The position numbers and the translations under genes were made by a program. A DNA stretch of 64,000 nt, taken from assembly GCF_002994615.1 (NCBI RefSeq), contig NZ_PVNK01000149.1, positions 31,895 to 95,894 of the forward strand. Direction: 5' to 3'. Position 1 is the first letter of the stretch; the number at the start of each line of letters is the position of its first letter. Shown here piece by piece: positions 63,864 through 64,000 of the stretch. The DNA comes from Enhygromyxa salina. GTDB taxonomy: Bacteria; Myxococcota_A; Polyangia; Nannocystales; Nannocystaceae. The notes under the pieces are model-generated. The model worked only from the letters and a program-made list of their open reading frames with translations, was not told the origin of the DNA and searched no databases.

Positions 63864-64000
63864 CTATGTCGCCCTTAGCGCCCAGATCAGACCCGCGATC
63901 GCGGCGGCGAGCAGGGCCAGCGAGCCCATGATCGCCAAGCTGAGCTTGATCGTGTCCACGGGCGAGCGGGGCGGGCGGGGCGAGCTGCTCGGCGCGAGCT
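63864..64000 (-). CDS. C-terminus of a membrane-anchored protein (partial)
   Basis: The last ~45 codons of a minus-strand gene that continues beyond the window: a Ser/Pro/Arg-rich stretch, then one hydrophobic helix (SLAIMGSLALLAAAIAGLIW) and a short ALRAT tail before TAG at 63864-63866. A C-terminal anchor like this is typical of tail-anchored or FHA/kinase-type proteins, but the rest is missing. It lies 13 bp upstream of the ALDH frame and may share its operon. Confidence 0.6.
   Translation of the reverse strand, partial: LAPSSSPRPPRSPVDTIKLSLAIMGSLALLAAAIAGLIWALRAT

Overview
The window is high-GC DNA with dense, overlapping, bidirectional gene packing. It carries eukaryote-like Ser/Thr kinases (one fused to an AAA/TPR module), ECF sigma factors beside large FecR/VIT/VWA proteins, Cys-rich secreted proteins, a family S46 peptidase, a sterol-desaturase-type hydroxylase and several small XRE regulators. 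Together these suggest a myxobacterium of the Nannocystineae (Nannocystis/Plesiocystis/Enhygromyxa-like). The taxonomic call is inference from gene content; there is no rRNA or marker gene to confirm it.

Layout. (1) 1-9.6 kb is an accessory, signalling-rich region. It holds four small XRE-type regulators, a protein with three tandem HTH-like repeats, an operon of ECF sigma factor, Ser/Thr kinase, unknown protein and XRE regulator, a divergent second Ser/Thr kinase, a Cys-rich secreted protein and a truncated relative, a lysine-rich histone-H1-like gene coupled to an amidase, and an excisionase-like HTH protein closed by a strong terminator. (2) 9.8-19 kb is housekeeping-like: two MDR dehydrogenases, a PilZ protein, a GT-C glycosyltransferase, a DUF3829 lipoprotein, a lipid kinase, an S46 dipeptidyl-peptidase and a small conserved-looking protein. 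(3) 19-27 kb has a TonB-C-like membrane protein and a 5.5-kb FecR-VIT-VWA-TPR gene behind its ECF sigma factor. (4) 27-33 kb has a winged-helix protein, a membrane protein followed by a long nested palindrome, a sterol-desaturase-family hydroxylase, an alpha/beta hydrolase, and an MscS channel with a DUF481 outer-membrane protein. (5) 33.4-41.2 kb is one giant (2594 aa) lipoprotein ending in a transglutaminase-like domain. (6) 41.4-48.4 kb has a histidine kinase, a REC-Hpt protein, a divergent NtrC-type activator, a four-copy intergenic repeat array with hairpin/T-tract units, an OmpA-family protein and a hypothetical. (7) 48.4-49.2 kb has tRNA-Asn(GUU), tRNA-Glu(UUC), a degenerate tRNA-Glu(CUC)-like sequence and a response regulator. 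(8) 49.3-58.2 kb is lipid-centred: an HSL-type esterase, a patatin phospholipase coupled to a cyclic-nucleotide-binding protein (together like a split neuropathy target esterase), a PapA/condensation-type acyltransferase, and a coupled operon of KAS III, PlsC-like acyltransferase and two SDRs, with a promoter/operator dyad upstream. (9) 58.3-64 kb has a 1338-aa kinase-ATPase-TPR regulator, an ALDH7-type aldehyde dehydrogenase interrupted by an amber codon exactly at its catalytic glutamate, and the end of a membrane-anchored protein.

The observations I rate most worth pursuing are the ALDH nonsense codon, the repeat array at 45.6-46.2 kb, the nested palindrome at 28.7-28.9 kb, the KAS III operon in which two enzymes lack a canonical catalytic residue, and the sigma/kinase/XRE signalling module with HGD-type kinases. 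Coordinates of starts were chosen by domain content, RBS, overlaps and promoter position; alternatives are given where they matter.
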